64,000 nucleotides of DNA from assembly GCF_047501465.1 (NCBI RefSeq), contig NZ_JAZDRL010000002.1, positions 186,001 to 250,000 of the forward strand, read 5' to 3'. The notes below the pieces were generated by a model. That model was not told where the DNA came from. It saw only the letters and a program-made list of their open reading frames with translations, and ran no database searches. Shown here one piece after another: positions 8,786 to 17,840 of this stretch; positions within the stretch are counted from its first letter, which is position 1; each line of letters starts with the position of its first letter. The position numbers and the translations under genes were made by a program. Source of the DNA: Pseudochelatococcus sp047501465. Lineage in GTDB: Bacteria; Pseudomonadota; Alphaproteobacteria; Rhizobiales; Beijerinckiaceae.

Positions 8786-9865
8786 TTATGCTCTAAAGGA
8801 AAGGTACCATTCATTTAATCCAGCTAACTGGCTGCCGACGTAAGAGTACATACTGGTAGCTTCCTGATCCGTAGCTGTATTATTAACGGCACCGTTCACA
8901 GCATCAGGGGCGCCAACATTTACAGGAATATTCGTTGCATCCGCAGTATTGGCAGAAACATCTGTGCTAGAATTTTCATTATCAGGCTGGCTCCATAATG
9001 ACTTGCAAACCGCCGGCCCATAATAGACCCCTAATGCACCCACTGCACCAAAAGCCGCGCCTATTGCTGCAGCATAAGGTATGGTCTCAGCTGCGTTTAC
9101 AGCATAATCATAAGCTACAGCTGCAGTCGCACCCACAACAGTTGTCGCAAAGATCGTCGCGCCCGCGATGACTTTAGGGCGGACTTCCTCGCTAGTCAGG
9201 TCAACTGACTGGATAGCTTTATGAGCTGCAACGACTCCTTGATGCGCTACAGCCGCGGCGGTAACTACAAGAAGCCCCCCTGTCACAGCATCAGCAGGCC
9301 CACCAGCCCCATAGCCCTGATATACCGTTCCGACTGCCCCAGCGACAAATGCTGTGCCGTAAGCAATGGCATATGGACGGCTGATTTCCCCGACATCATT
9401 TTTCAAACCACCGAAGAGCTTACCAACATTATCCATTACAGCATTATGAACAGCTTTATTGCTCAGGGCTCCCTGAACCGCCTTGCCCAAGCCACCCTCG
9501 AGCACCCACCCGAGAAATGAATCGCTGATTTCTTTTGCCCATAACAAGAGCGGGAGAAGCCCCGTTACCCTCAAAGCAGAGCCGCCAACGACGATAACGG
9601 CCTTGCCAACATTGCCCAAAACTTTACGTGGAAGAGACGAAGAAACGTCGCCGATCAATAGGTCGCCTTTTGCGACATCCCCCCTATATCCTGCAGCAAC
9701 ATAACCCACATAACGCCGGAAAACGGACGATTGCTGCTGATCACCTGATGGAATGGATATAGAAGCACCACCTGCTGCAGTCACATTCTGAGCAGAAATA
9801 TCATTGTCTGATGGATAAGCAGGGGGGACGTTACCTACCCTTGAAGCAGATTGAACATCAGACAT
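8786..9865 (-). CDS. Hydrophobic glycine-rich protein, candidate type III secreted effector
   Basis: I do not recognise a family. The 359-residue product has a polar N-terminus (about residues 1-47) rich in Ser, Asn, Gln, Ala and Gly, as type III secretion signals often are. The middle carries several hydrophobic Gly/Ala-rich segments (about 86-110, 164-188, 194-214, 232-252 and 262-285) with GxxxG-like spacing, suggesting membrane insertion. The tail (about 293-335) is again polar, rich in Asn, Thr, Ala and Asp. There is no Sec signal peptide. The gene lies about 320 bases downstream of a CesT-like secretion chaperone on the same strand. From this I infer an injected, host-membrane-targeted effector or a translocator-like protein. 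The start at 9865 (MSDVQSAS) has GGGG 6 bases upstream; 4 more codons are possible. Confidence 0.6.
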   Translation of the reverse strand: MSDVQSASRVGNVPPAYPSDNDISAQNVTAAGGASISIPSGDQQQSSVFRRYVGYVAAGYRGDVAKGDLLIGDVSSSLPRKVLGNVGKAVIVVGGSALRVTGLLPLLLWAKEISDSFLGWVLEGGLGKAVQGALSNKAVHNAVMDNVGKLFGGLKNDVGEISRPYAIAYGTAFVAGAVGTVYQGYGAGGPADAVTGGLLVVTAAAVAHQGVVAAHKAIQSVDLTSEEVRPKVIAGATIFATTVVGATAAVAYDYAVNAAETIPYAAAIGAAFGAVGALGVYYGPAVCKSLWSQPDNENSSTDVSANTADATNIPVNVGAPDAVNGAVNNTATDQEATSMYSYVGSQLAGLNEWYLSFRA

Positions 9866-10187
9866 ACACAACCCCATGAACCCATTTTTATTTCACAATA
9901 CACCCGCCGAAACGAGCACAACATAAGTAAACATCTATCGATAACGCAAGAATATCTAGAAAACTTGCGCAAACCCTTAAATATTAACCATTAAGTACAT
10001 TTCAATCAATTATCCAGACTATCCAATCGATGAGAATGTACCTACTAGTCATATGGCACCTACTTCATATAACAGAAAAGCACAACTGTGCACCTCCATT
10101 ATAGTTAACATCACATCAGACACAGCGCGCATCAACATCTTATTGTCAGGGGGCGCACGAACCCGCAAATGCTATAAAATTCCACTA
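9866..10187. other. AT-rich region upstream of the effector candidate
   Basis: About 320 bases between chaperone and effector candidate, AT-rich near the effector start. A short inverted repeat (GCACA-AC-TGTGC, 10080-10091) is the only symmetric element noticed. No match to the rhizobial tts box was seen. It may carry a promoter for the effector gene or be a long untranslated leader. Confidence 0.35.
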
Positions 10188-10637
10188 TCACGCCTTGAAG
10201 GAAGCCCCGGCATCGCTGAAAGACATCGGCCTTTCAGAAAACTCTCGCGAATTCACTGCCTTGCTCCAGATTTCCACCATCCCAATGCTTGAGAAAATGA
10301 ATTCTGCAAAGACATCAACATCAATGCCTTTCATGGAGATAAAGCTTACATAATGTAATTTGTTTTCGCGTCTATCAAACCCTACTGTCCCGGCGCCGGT
10401 TAAAGCATGAGCCAAGTTTAGCTCAAGTATATTTGCAAAAACAAAGCTGCTTTCAACAGCAATGATATTGGCTATTGTCGAAGCGAACAGGATGATGTCC
10501 CGATTTCGATCATAATGGATATCTACAACACGTTCATTAAAAGCAACTCTGACATCATTATCAGCGTTCAATGCTATGCCTTGCACACCGATCCGCTCGC
10601 CGAAAGCGCTTAATAAAATTTCAGGTGTCAAAACCAT
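10188..10637 (-). CDS. CesT/Tir-type type III secretion chaperone-like protein
   Basis: Resembles the class I (CesT/SycE) chaperones that keep type III effectors partly unfolded and guide them to the export ATPase. The 149-residue product shows the family layout: N-terminal helix ILLSAFGERIGVQGIAL, strands with VRVAFNERVVDIHYD, then DIILFAS, a central helix (FVFANILELNLAHAL), the turn GAGTVGFDRRENKLHYV and a long C-terminal helix (DVDVFAEFIFSSIGMVEIW). It is small and acidic (about 19 Asp/Glu against 13 Lys/Arg), as these chaperones are. The downstream gene on the same strand encodes a plausible client. No secretion apparatus genes lie in the window. The start is ATG 10637 with only a weak ribosome site. 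Confidence 0.72.
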   Translation of the reverse strand: MVLTPEILLSAFGERIGVQGIALNADNDVRVAFNERVVDIHYDRNRDIILFASTIANIIAVESSFVFANILELNLAHALTGAGTVGFDRRENKLHYVSFISMKGIDVDVFAEFIFSSIGMVEIWSKAVNSREFSERPMSFSDAGASFKA

Positions 10638-10725
10638 TCTCGCATTATGTCATAAAATCATGGATGAGACTTGCCGAGCCTCATCTAGACTAAATACGCA
10701 AAAACTATGTCAATAATGCGACATG

Positions 10726-13700
10726 CTATTCTGCTGCACTGCGTGCATAAGCCGCCGGATCATAATTAAGAATGGGGCCAAGCCACCGTTCTACCTCCGA
10801 AACACTCATGCCTTTACGCCGGGCATAATCTTCCACTTGATCCCGCTCCACTTTGGCTACACCAAAGTAAAACGCTTCCGGATGCGATAGATACAAGCCT
10901 GAAACAGATGACCCCGGCCACATGGCATAGCTTTCAGTCAGCTTTACCCCTGCGGCTTTTTCAGCCTGTAACAATTCGAACAGAGTTGCTTTTTCAGTAT
11001 GATCTGGCTGCGCCGGATAGCCCGGTGCGGGGCGGATGCCGGGATAATCCTCACGCAAGAGCGCTTCATAATCGTCCTCAGCCTCATCCGGCGCATAGCC
11101 CCAGAACTCACGGCGCACACGCTGATGCATCCGCTCTGCAAAGGCCTCGGCCAACCGGTCTGCGAGCGCTTTGACCATGATGGACGCATAATCATCGTTG
11201 GCCATCTCGAACCGTTTGGCAATACGCTCTTCAGCCAGGCCTGAGGTCACAACAAACCCACCGATATAATCGGCCTTACCGCTCTCTCTTGGTGCGATAA
11301 AATCGGACAACGCCACGTTAGGCTTACCGTCGCGACGCGTCAGTTGTTGGCGTAGCGTGTAAAATGTCGCAAGGTGATCTTGTCGGCTTTCGCCTTTATA
11401 CAACTCAATATCATCCCCCACTGCATTGGCTGGCCAGAAGCCAATCACAGCTTTGGGCGTGAACCAACGCTCATCGATGATACGCTGAAGCATCTCCTGC
11501 GCTTCCGCATAAAGTTGGCGCGCCACGGGGCCTTGAGTTTCATCATCGAGGATTTGAGGGAAGCGCCCCTTCAGCTCCCATGATTGGAAGAATGGCGTCC
11601 AATCAATATAGCGCGCGAGTTCCGCTACATCATAGGCGCTGAATGTCCGTGTGCCCAAAAACGTTGGCTTTGGTGGCGCATAATCAGTCCAATCGATCGC
11701 AACCGGGTTAGCGCGCGCTTTTTCGATCGGTACACGCTTCTTCTCTGCTTCGCCCCGCGCATGCGCGGCTGCAACCTTCACGTACTCTTCACGGATGCCC
11801 GCAATATAATCCGCGCGTTGCTCGTTCGATAGCAATGCCGAGACCACACCAACGGCACGGCTGGCGTCATTTACATGGATCGCCTGCCCGCGCGCATATC
11901 CCGGATGAATCTTCACCGCCGTATGCACACGACTAGTGGTCGCGCCACCGATCAGCAGCGGAATATCGAAGCCTTCACGCTCCATTTCAGCAGCGACATG
12001 CACCATCTCATCAAGCGAGGGCGTAATAAGGCCAGACAGCCCAATAATATCAACTTTCTCGGCACGGGCCATATCGAGAATTTTTTGCGCAGGCACCATC
12101 ACGCCAAGATCGATAATCTCATAATTGTTACACGCCAGCACAACGCCAACAATGTTCTTGCCAATATCATGGACATCGCCCTTGACAGTCGCCATCAAAA
12201 TTTTGCCAGCAGATGACATCTGATCAAGGCCGGTCTCTGCCTTTTCCTTTTCCATAAACGGCATGAGATAAGCGACAGCCTGCTTCATCACGCGGGCGGA
12301 TTTCACCACCTGCGGCAGAAACATCTTACCCGCACCAAACAGGTCACCGACGACGTTCATGCCGGCCATTAACGGCCCTTCGATCACATGAAGCGGGCGC
12401 GCAACCGTATGGCGGGCTTCTTCGACGTCAGTATCAATGTACTCGGTAATGCCATTGACCAGCGCATGCTCAAGCCGCTTGCCGACTTGCCAGGTGCGCC
12501 AGGTAAGGTCTGCCTCACGGGCCTGCTTACCTTTACCGCCCTTGAAATCTTCCGCAAGTGCCAGCAAACGCTCCATGCCATCCTTGCGGCGATTGAGGAT
12601 GACATCCTCGCAGGCCTCACGCAGCACAGGATCAATCTCATCATAAACGGCAAGCTGCGCCGCGTTAACGATGCCCATGTCCATGCCAGCCTGAATGGCA
12701 TAGTAGAGGAACACAGCATGCATTGCCTCACGCACCGGCTCATTGCCACGGAACGAGAACGACAGGTTCGATACGCCACCAGAAATATGCGCGTGTGGCA
12801 GCGTCTGGCGGATGCGGCGGGCCGCCTCAATAAAGTCAACACCGTAGTTGTCGTGCTCTTCAATGCCGGTCGCGACGGCAAAGACGTTCGGATCGAAGAT
12901 GATATCTTCTGGCGGAAAGTCTACCTGTTCCGTCAATATCTTGTAAGCGCGCGTGCAGATCTCGACCTTGCGCGCTTCAGTATCCGCCTGCCCGGTTTCG
13001 TCGAATGCCATCACCACGACAGCAGCGCCGTATGAACGCACGATACGCGCCTCGTGCAGAAACTTCTCCTCACCCTCCTTGAGCGAGATAGAGTTGACGA
13101 TGCCCTTACCCTGCAGGCACTTCAGCCCGGCCTCAATAACCGAAAACTTGGAGGAATCGACCATCACCGGCACACGCGCAATGTCGGGTTCCGACGCCAC
13201 CAGGTTCAGAAAGGTGGTCATTGCCTTTTCACTATCGAGCAGGCCCTCATCCATATTGACATCGATGATCTGCGCGCCGCTGGCAACCTGATCACGCGCA
13301 ACATCCAGCGCCGCCGGATAATCACCTGCCGTTACCAATTTGCGAAACTTCGCCGAGCCGGTAACGTTCGTGCGCTCTCCCACGTTTACAAACGGGATGT
13401 CGGCAGTAAGCGTGAATGGCTCCAGGCCAGACAGGCGCATCAACGGCTTCTGCTTTGCAGGCACGCGTGGGGCCTTGTCCTTGACAGCCTCCGCAATGGC
13501 CCGGATGTGGTCGGGCGTGGTGCCGCAGCAACCGCCCAGTATATTCACCAATCCAGATTGTGCGAACTCACCCACGAGCTTCGCCATTGCTTCCGGACTC
13601 TCATCATAGAGTCCAAATTCGTTGGGAAGCCCTGCGTTAGGATAAGCGCATACGAGCGTGTCTGCGACCTGCCCCAACTCCTGAATATGCGCCCGCATTT

Positions 13701-14496
13701 CGCGTGCACCCAAGGCGCAATTGAGACCGATAGAAAACGGCTCAGCATGGCGCAACGAATACCAGAATGCCGTAGGCGTCTGGCCTGAGAGCGTGCGGCC
13801 TGAAAGATCGGTAATCGTCCCCGATATCATGATCGGCAGCGTCACGCCGGTTTCAGCAAACACCTGCTGTGCAGCAATCACCGCAGCTTTTGCGTTCAAC
13901 GTATCAAAAATCGTCTCAATCAGAATGATGTCCGCGCCACCTGCGACCAGTCCGCGTGTCTGCTCGGCATAAGCATCGCGCACTTCATCAAACGTAACCG
14001 CACGATACCCCGGATCGTTGACATCAGGGGAAAGTGACAATGTGCGGTTGGTTGGCCCGATAGCTCCAGCTACAAAGCGGCGACGGCCATCGCGCTGCTC
14101 GGCAAGAATGGCCGCTTCGCGCGCAAGTCGCGCACCCTCATGATTAATGTCATAAACGGCAGATTCCAGCCCGTAATCCGCCTGCGCAATCGTGGTGCCG
14201 GAAAACGTGTTGGTTTCGACAATGTCCGCACCTGCCAGAAAATACTGCAAGTGAATATCGCGGATAGCATCGGGCCTGGTTAGTACGAGGATATCGTTAT
14301 TGCCCTTCAGATCATGCCCGTGATTGCGGAAACGCTCGCCACGGAAATCATCCTCATTGAGCTTCAGGCCCTGCACCATCGTGCCCATGGCGCCATCGAG
14401 AATAAGGATGCGTTCACGCGCTGCCGCATGCAACGCCTTGCGCACTTCCTCACCATCAACAGGTACAGGCCGTGTGGGAACCTGAAACTTATTCAT
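10726..14496 (-). CDS. metH: Cobalamin-dependent methionine synthase MetH
   Basis: Transfers a methyl group from 5-methyltetrahydrofolate via cobalamin to homocysteine, giving methionine. All four modules are present in 1256 residues: homocysteine domain starting ILILDGAMGTMVQ with zinc ligands in GLNCALG and GGCCGTTP; pterin domain (FVNVGERTNVTGS); cobalamin cap and binding domain with the axial-histidine motif GDVHDIGKN; and the C-terminal reactivation domain that binds S-adenosylmethionine (SYAMWPGSSVSG). A clear ribosome site (AAAGGA) stands before the ATG at 14496. It lies 160 bases downstream of metF on the same strand. I looked upstream for a SAM, SAH or cobalamin riboswitch and could not support one. 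Confidence 0.98.
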   Translation of the reverse strand: MNKFQVPTRPVPVDGEEVRKALHAAARERILILDGAMGTMVQGLKLNEDDFRGERFRNHGHDLKGNNDILVLTRPDAIRDIHLQYFLAGADIVETNTFSGTTIAQADYGLESAVYDINHEGARLAREAAILAEQRDGRRRFVAGAIGPTNRTLSLSPDVNDPGYRAVTFDEVRDAYAEQTRGLVAGGADIILIETIFDTLNAKAAVIAAQQVFAETGVTLPIMISGTITDLSGRTLSGQTPTAFWYSLRHAEPFSIGLNCALGAREMRAHIQELGQVADTLVCAYPNAGLPNEFGLYDESPEAMAKLVGEFAQSGLVNILGGCCGTTPDHIRAIAEAVKDKAPRVPAKQKPLMRLSGLEPFTLTADIPFVNVGERTNVTGSAKFRKLVTAGDYPAALDVARDQVASGAQIIDVNMDEGLLDSEKAMTTFLNLVASEPDIARVPVMVDSSKFSVIEAGLKCLQGKGIVNSISLKEGEEKFLHEARIVRSYGAAVVVMAFDETGQADTEARKVEICTRAYKILTEQVDFPPEDIIFDPNVFAVATGIEEHDNYGVDFIEAARRIRQTLPHAHISGGVSNLSFSFRGNEPVREAMHAVFLYYAIQAGMDMGIVNAAQLAVYDEIDPVLREACEDVILNRRKDGMERLLALAEDFKGGKGKQAREADLTWRTWQVGKRLEHALVNGITEYIDTDVEEARHTVARPLHVIEGPLMAGMNVVGDLFGAGKMFLPQVVKSARVMKQAVAYLMPFMEKEKAETGLDQMSSAGKILMATVKGDVHDIGKNIVGVVLACNNYEIIDLGVMVPAQKILDMARAEKVDIIGLSGLITPSLDEMVHVAAEMEREGFDIPLLIGGATTSRVHTAVKIHPGYARGQAIHVNDASRAVGVVSALLSNEQRADYIAGIREEYVKVAAAHARGEAEKKRVPIEKARANPVAIDWTDYAPPKPTFLGTRTFSAYDVAELARYIDWTPFFQSWELKGRFPQILDDETQGPVARQLYAEAQEMLQRIIDERWFTPKAVIGFWPANAVGDDIELYKGESRQDHLATFYTLRQQLTRRDGKPNVALSDFIAPRESGKADYIGGFVVTSGLAEERIAKRFEMANDDYASIMVKALADRLAEAFAERMHQRVRREFWGYAPDEAEDDYEALLREDYPGIRPAPGYPAQPDHTEKATLFELLQAEKAAGVKLTESYAMWPGSSVSGLYLSHPEAFYFGVAKVERDQVEDYARRKGMSVSEVERWLGPILNYDPAAYARSAAE

Positions 14497-14518
14497 TCGA
14501 TATATCCTTTATTCGCCC

Positions 14519-14532
14519 TTGAGGTCCCTCAA
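14519..14532. promoter_or_regulatory. Short inverted repeat in the metH leader
   Basis: TTGAGG-TC-CCTCAA, a 6-bp inverted repeat with a 2-base centre, 23 bases upstream of the metH start. It could be an operator or a small hairpin near the ribosome site; function is not shown. Confidence 0.25.
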
Positions 14533-14656
14533 TGTGACGAAACGTTAAATCACACCTGACATTAGAACGCCGCTCCAGGATGTGTTGAGATTTACGTCAG
14601 GGTGAGCAGAAAACCATCATTGCAGGCTACCATGGCGCGAAAATCAATGCGTCCTG

Positions 14657-15580
14657 TTATGCCGCGGCCTGCTTTTGCTCCGCACCTGGGCGCAAGCCCA
14701 GCAAATGGCAGATTGCATAAACCAGATCAGCGCGGTTCATGGTGTAGAAATGGATATCCGTCACGCCGCGGTCCACAAGATCGAACACTTGCTCCGCAGC
14801 AACAGCAGCTGCAATAAGGCGGCGCGTTTCAGCATCATCATCCAGACCATCGAAACGCTGCGCAAGCCATGCAGGAACACTCGCCCCTGTCCGCTCAGCA
14901 AATGATGCTGTTTGTCGAAAATTTTGCACAGGCAGGATACCTGGCACAATCGGAATATCGATGCCAGCCGCACGTACTTTATCCAGATATCGAAAGTAAG
15001 TGTCGTTATCGAAGAAAAACTGTGTGATCGCCCGCGTGGCGCCTGCATCAACTTTTTGGCGCAGAACATCAATATCGACAGCCAGCGTAGCACTTTCAGG
15101 GTGCTTTTCGGGATAAGCGGAAACGCTCACCTCAAAATCACCAATTGCCCTGATACCCGCAATCAGATCAGGCGTAGAAGCATAACCATCCGGATGCGGC
15201 TGATAACGCGTACCCAGCCCCTCAGCCGGATCACCACGCAACGCCACGATGTGTCGCACGCCTGCTTGCTGATAAGAGCGAATAACCTCGTCAACCTCAT
15301 CACGCGTGGCAGAGACGCAGGTGAGATGGGCTGCTGGAAGCAGCTTTGTTTCCTCAACAATACGCTTCACCGTGGCATGCGTACGTTCACGCGTGGAACC
15401 ACCTGCCCCATAGGTCACAGATACGAACGCCGGGCTCAAAGGCTCAAGCCGTTTGACCGAGGCCCAGAGCGTCTCCTCCATCGCGGGTGTCTTGGGTGGA
15501 AAAAATTCCATCGACACGCGCACCGGATGAGCGCCATCACGGCTTGGGCGAATATCTGAGCGGGGGGAAGAGGTGGTCAC
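14657..15580 (-). CDS. metF: Methylenetetrahydrofolate reductase MetF
   Basis: FAD enzyme that reduces 5,10-methylenetetrahydrofolate to 5-methyltetrahydrofolate, the methyl donor for MetH. The 307-residue product has the family start VSMEFFPPKTP, the FVSVTYGAGGST motif, HLTCVSATRDEV and ALRGDP, and ends near VYAICHLLGL as usual. It begins with GTG at 15580, with GGGAG 8 bases upstream. It follows the ArsR-methyltransferase gene after 14 bases and precedes metH, so the three probably form one operon supplying and using methyl groups. Confidence 0.96.
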   Translation of the reverse strand: MTTSSPRSDIRPSRDGAHPVRVSMEFFPPKTPAMEETLWASVKRLEPLSPAFVSVTYGAGGSTRERTHATVKRIVEETKLLPAAHLTCVSATRDEVDEVIRSYQQAGVRHIVALRGDPAEGLGTRYQPHPDGYASTPDLIAGIRAIGDFEVSVSAYPEKHPESATLAVDIDVLRQKVDAGATRAITQFFFDNDTYFRYLDKVRAAGIDIPIVPGILPVQNFRQTASFAERTGASVPAWLAQRFDGLDDDAETRRLIAAAVAAEQVFDLVDRGVTDIHFYTMNRADLVYAICHLLGLRPGAEQKQAAA

Positions 15581-15594
15581 TGCTATAACTCCCG

Positions 15595-16650
15595 TCAGGC
15601 AATGGCGCGAAAAGGTGATCCTGCCGGCACATCGGTGATGATGCGTCGGTCACGGGCAAGATAAAGCGATACAGTCAGTTGATCAGCGGCAGCATCGGGC
15701 GAGGCAAGATCGCGGTGCGCCACCACATCCAGCCCAGCTTCCTCAAGCCACCCCGTCATCTGCTCCACTGAGAAGCCAAGCCGACGATGGGCGTGTTTCT
15801 CACGTAGAAATTCAAGCTCATGCGTTGCAAAGTCAACGATCAATAGCCGCCCACCAGGCGCCAATGCAGCTGTTGCCTCACGAATTGCACGGGCAGGATC
15901 ATCCAGAAAATGTAATACCTGATGGATCACCACCAGATCGAAACTATTGCGCTCTACCGGCAGAGCATGAATATCACCCTGACGAAGCTGCACATTGCTT
16001 AGGCCAGCTTGCTCCAGATTAGAACGTGCAACTGCAAGCATTGCATGGCTTGCATCAAGGCCAACCGCCCGCCCTGCATGCGGGGCAATAAGCTGCAACA
16101 TCCGCCCCGTGCCCGTGCCAAGATCGAGCACGGCATTAAATGTGCCCTCACCCAGCACCTCGCGAATGGAGGCCTCCACCGCTTCTTCGGGCACATGCAA
16201 CGAACGCATCTCATCCCAATGCTCGGCGAGACGCGAGAAATGCGCCTGCGCCGCATGCGCCCGCGCCTCACGCACAGCCCGCAGCCGTTCGCGATCAGCC
16301 TGCAGTTGTCCATCCGCAGGATCAAGGCGCGCTACAAGATCGCGCACTGCAGCTGCATCAGCGCCCTGCTCAGCCAATCGGAAAAACGCCCACGCACCCT
16401 CGCGCTGACGTTCGATCAAACCTGCTTCTGTCAAAAGCTTGAGATGGCGCGAAATACGCGGCTGGGACTGAACAAGAATATCGGTCAGATCAGAGACATT
16501 CAGTTCACCGCCCGCCAGCAGCGCAAGGATGCGAAGACGCGTCTCTTCTCCCGCCGCCTTGAGCGCCGTCAGCATTGAGGCCAGAGGAACCGCCACAATC
16601 GGCGCTTCACGCTCCACCCCAGAATGAGCATCAGCCTTGGACATCAACAT
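15595..16650 (-). CDS. ArsR-family regulator fused to SAM-dependent methyltransferase domain
   Basis: Two-domain protein. Residues ~25-110 form an ArsR winged helix (GEETRLRILALLAGGELNVSDL, then SQPRISRHLKLLTEAGLI), which binds DNA. Residues ~150-320 form a class I methyltransferase fold with the SAM motif VLDLGTGTGRML, the following acidic VGLDAS and a motif II region (FDLVVIHQVLHFLDDP). It sits 14 bases upstream of metF, and this fusion next to metF recurs in Rhizobiales. I infer a regulator of the methionine cycle whose methyltransferase domain may sense SAM or SAH rather than catalyse. A perfect palindrome 52 bases upstream (16703-16718) is a likely autoregulatory operator. ATG 16650 and ATG 16644 are both possible starts. 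Confidence 0.9.
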   Translation of the reverse strand: MLMSKADAHSGVEREAPIVAVPLASMLTALKAAGEETRLRILALLAGGELNVSDLTDILVQSQPRISRHLKLLTEAGLIERQREGAWAFFRLAEQGADAAAVRDLVARLDPADGQLQADRERLRAVREARAHAAQAHFSRLAEHWDEMRSLHVPEEAVEASIREVLGEGTFNAVLDLGTGTGRMLQLIAPHAGRAVGLDASHAMLAVARSNLEQAGLSNVQLRQGDIHALPVERNSFDLVVIHQVLHFLDDPARAIREATAALAPGGRLLIVDFATHELEFLREKHAHRRLGFSVEQMTGWLEEAGLDVVAHRDLASPDAAADQLTVSLYLARDRRIITDVPAGSPFRAIA

Positions 16651-16702
16651 ACTCGGCTTGCCAGTCGCCCTCAGGAACGCGCTTGAGAATGACGCTTTTC
16701 AT

Positions 16703-16718
16703 ATAAACATATGTTTAT
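16703..16718. promoter_or_regulatory. Candidate operator of the ArsR-metF-metH unit
   Basis: Perfect 16-bp palindrome ATAAACATATGTTTAT located 52 bases upstream of the ArsR-family gene, in the position expected for repression of its promoter. ArsR-type regulators commonly bind AT-rich palindromes of about this size and regulate themselves. Binding by the neighbouring regulator is inferred. Confidence 0.6.
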
Positions 16719-16925
16719 GTATTTCACGCCCCTATAGCAAGCGCAAACGCAACATTTAAGCGGGATTAGAAAACCAAGAAAGCGGGCACAATTTCATCAG
16801 TCATAAACTGCTGACAGAACCGCGCAGAAAGAGAACCGCAGCGCAATGGACTTCTGCCCATGAGTATAGAGCGCGCAGAAAGGCAGCAGTTACAGGCCAC
16901 ACTGACGTGGTGATCAGCACATCCG

Positions 16926-17840
16926 TTAGTTGGCCCATTTAGGGTCGGCAGTAAATGATAGTGTTAGCCAGCGATGCGGGCCTGCGCTGCCAATTGCATT
17001 GCCGACTTCTTCGCGAATTGCATCGAAATCACCAATTGCCTTTATCGGATAATCAGGAGGCAAAATGAAATGCAGCTCCATCTGCTGGGCGCGACCGATG
17101 CGCGCTACATAGGCCTCGTAATCCTTGAAGCCATACTTGGCAATGATATCACGCGCCACCTGCTCGACATGCTCTACAAGCTCAGATGGTGCAGCGAGGA
17201 TAATATCCTGAACAGCGCTTTTCACGGTGGCGTAGGGTAGCGGCGTGATCACCACACAGATTATCGCCAGAACGATGGGATCAACATAAGGCGTAAACGT
17301 ATCATAGGCCGAATGATCCAGAATGTACCCAACAACGAATGCAATCAGCAATGCCAGATTGATGCCACCTGACATGACCCATGCCCGAGCATCCAGCGTG
17401 ATAAACCTGGATTGCAAGGTTTCGTTCATGCGGGATTCGAAAAATGCCATCGCAAAGCAGACAATGGTCGCCATCGCGGCATAGGCAATCGCCCAGTCAA
17501 ATTCAAGCGCACGCCCGCCATTGAGAATGAGGCCAATAGCATTGACGAGCGCAAAAATCGAGACTGCCATCAGCAGAATGCCATTCAGTGCCAGTACCAT
17601 CGGCTCCAGATGCCAAAAGCCCATCGTGAACCGGCGTGCATTCAATCGACCAGAGGCATGACGCGAGATAAGACGAGCCACAAAAAGAGCCAGACCGCTC
17701 ATCACTGCATCAACAAGAGCGTAGCTACCGTCAAATATAATCGAGAACGAGCCCGAAAGCGCACCCAGAACAATACCCGTTATCGCAACAATGACTGTCG
17801 CTGCGATTGATGCTCGCAATATCTTTTCTTCAGAACTCAT
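16926..17840 (-). CDS. Cation diffusion facilitator family transporter
   Basis: Inner-membrane proton-coupled exporter of divalent metal ions (zinc, iron, manganese or similar). The 304-residue product has about six hydrophobic segments; the second carries the DxxxD metal site in DGSYALVDAVMSG. The usual HxxxD of the fifth segment is not evident: the comparable region reads DARAWVMSGGINLALL. A C-terminal cytoplasmic domain of ~90 residues follows (from about VEHVEQVARDII), as in the family. The altered second site leaves metal specificity, or even activity, open. It stands alone, with no adjacent metal regulator. Confidence 0.85.
   Translation of the reverse strand: MSSEEKILRASIAATVIVAITGIVLGALSGSFSIIFDGSYALVDAVMSGLALFVARLISRHASGRLNARRFTMGFWHLEPMVLALNGILLMAVSIFALVNAIGLILNGGRALEFDWAIAYAAMATIVCFAMAFFESRMNETLQSRFITLDARAWVMSGGINLALLIAFVVGYILDHSAYDTFTPYVDPIVLAIICVVITPLPYATVKSAVQDIILAAPSELVEHVEQVARDIIAKYGFKDYEAYVARIGRAQQMELHFILPPDYPIKAIGDFDAIREEVGNAIGSAGPHRWLTLSFTADPKWAN

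Noticed and set aside
9866..10187. Rhizobial tts box upstream of the effector candidate
   Set aside because: No match to the TtsI-box pattern was seen, so control by a TtsI-like activator is not claimed.
12388..13788. Long plus-strand open frames inside metH
   Set aside because: Shadows of metH, whose four domains are fully conserved on the minus strand.
14497..14656. SAM, SAH or cobalamin riboswitch upstream of metH
   Set aside because: Looked for the conserved cores of these riboswitches and found none; only a short inverted repeat is present.
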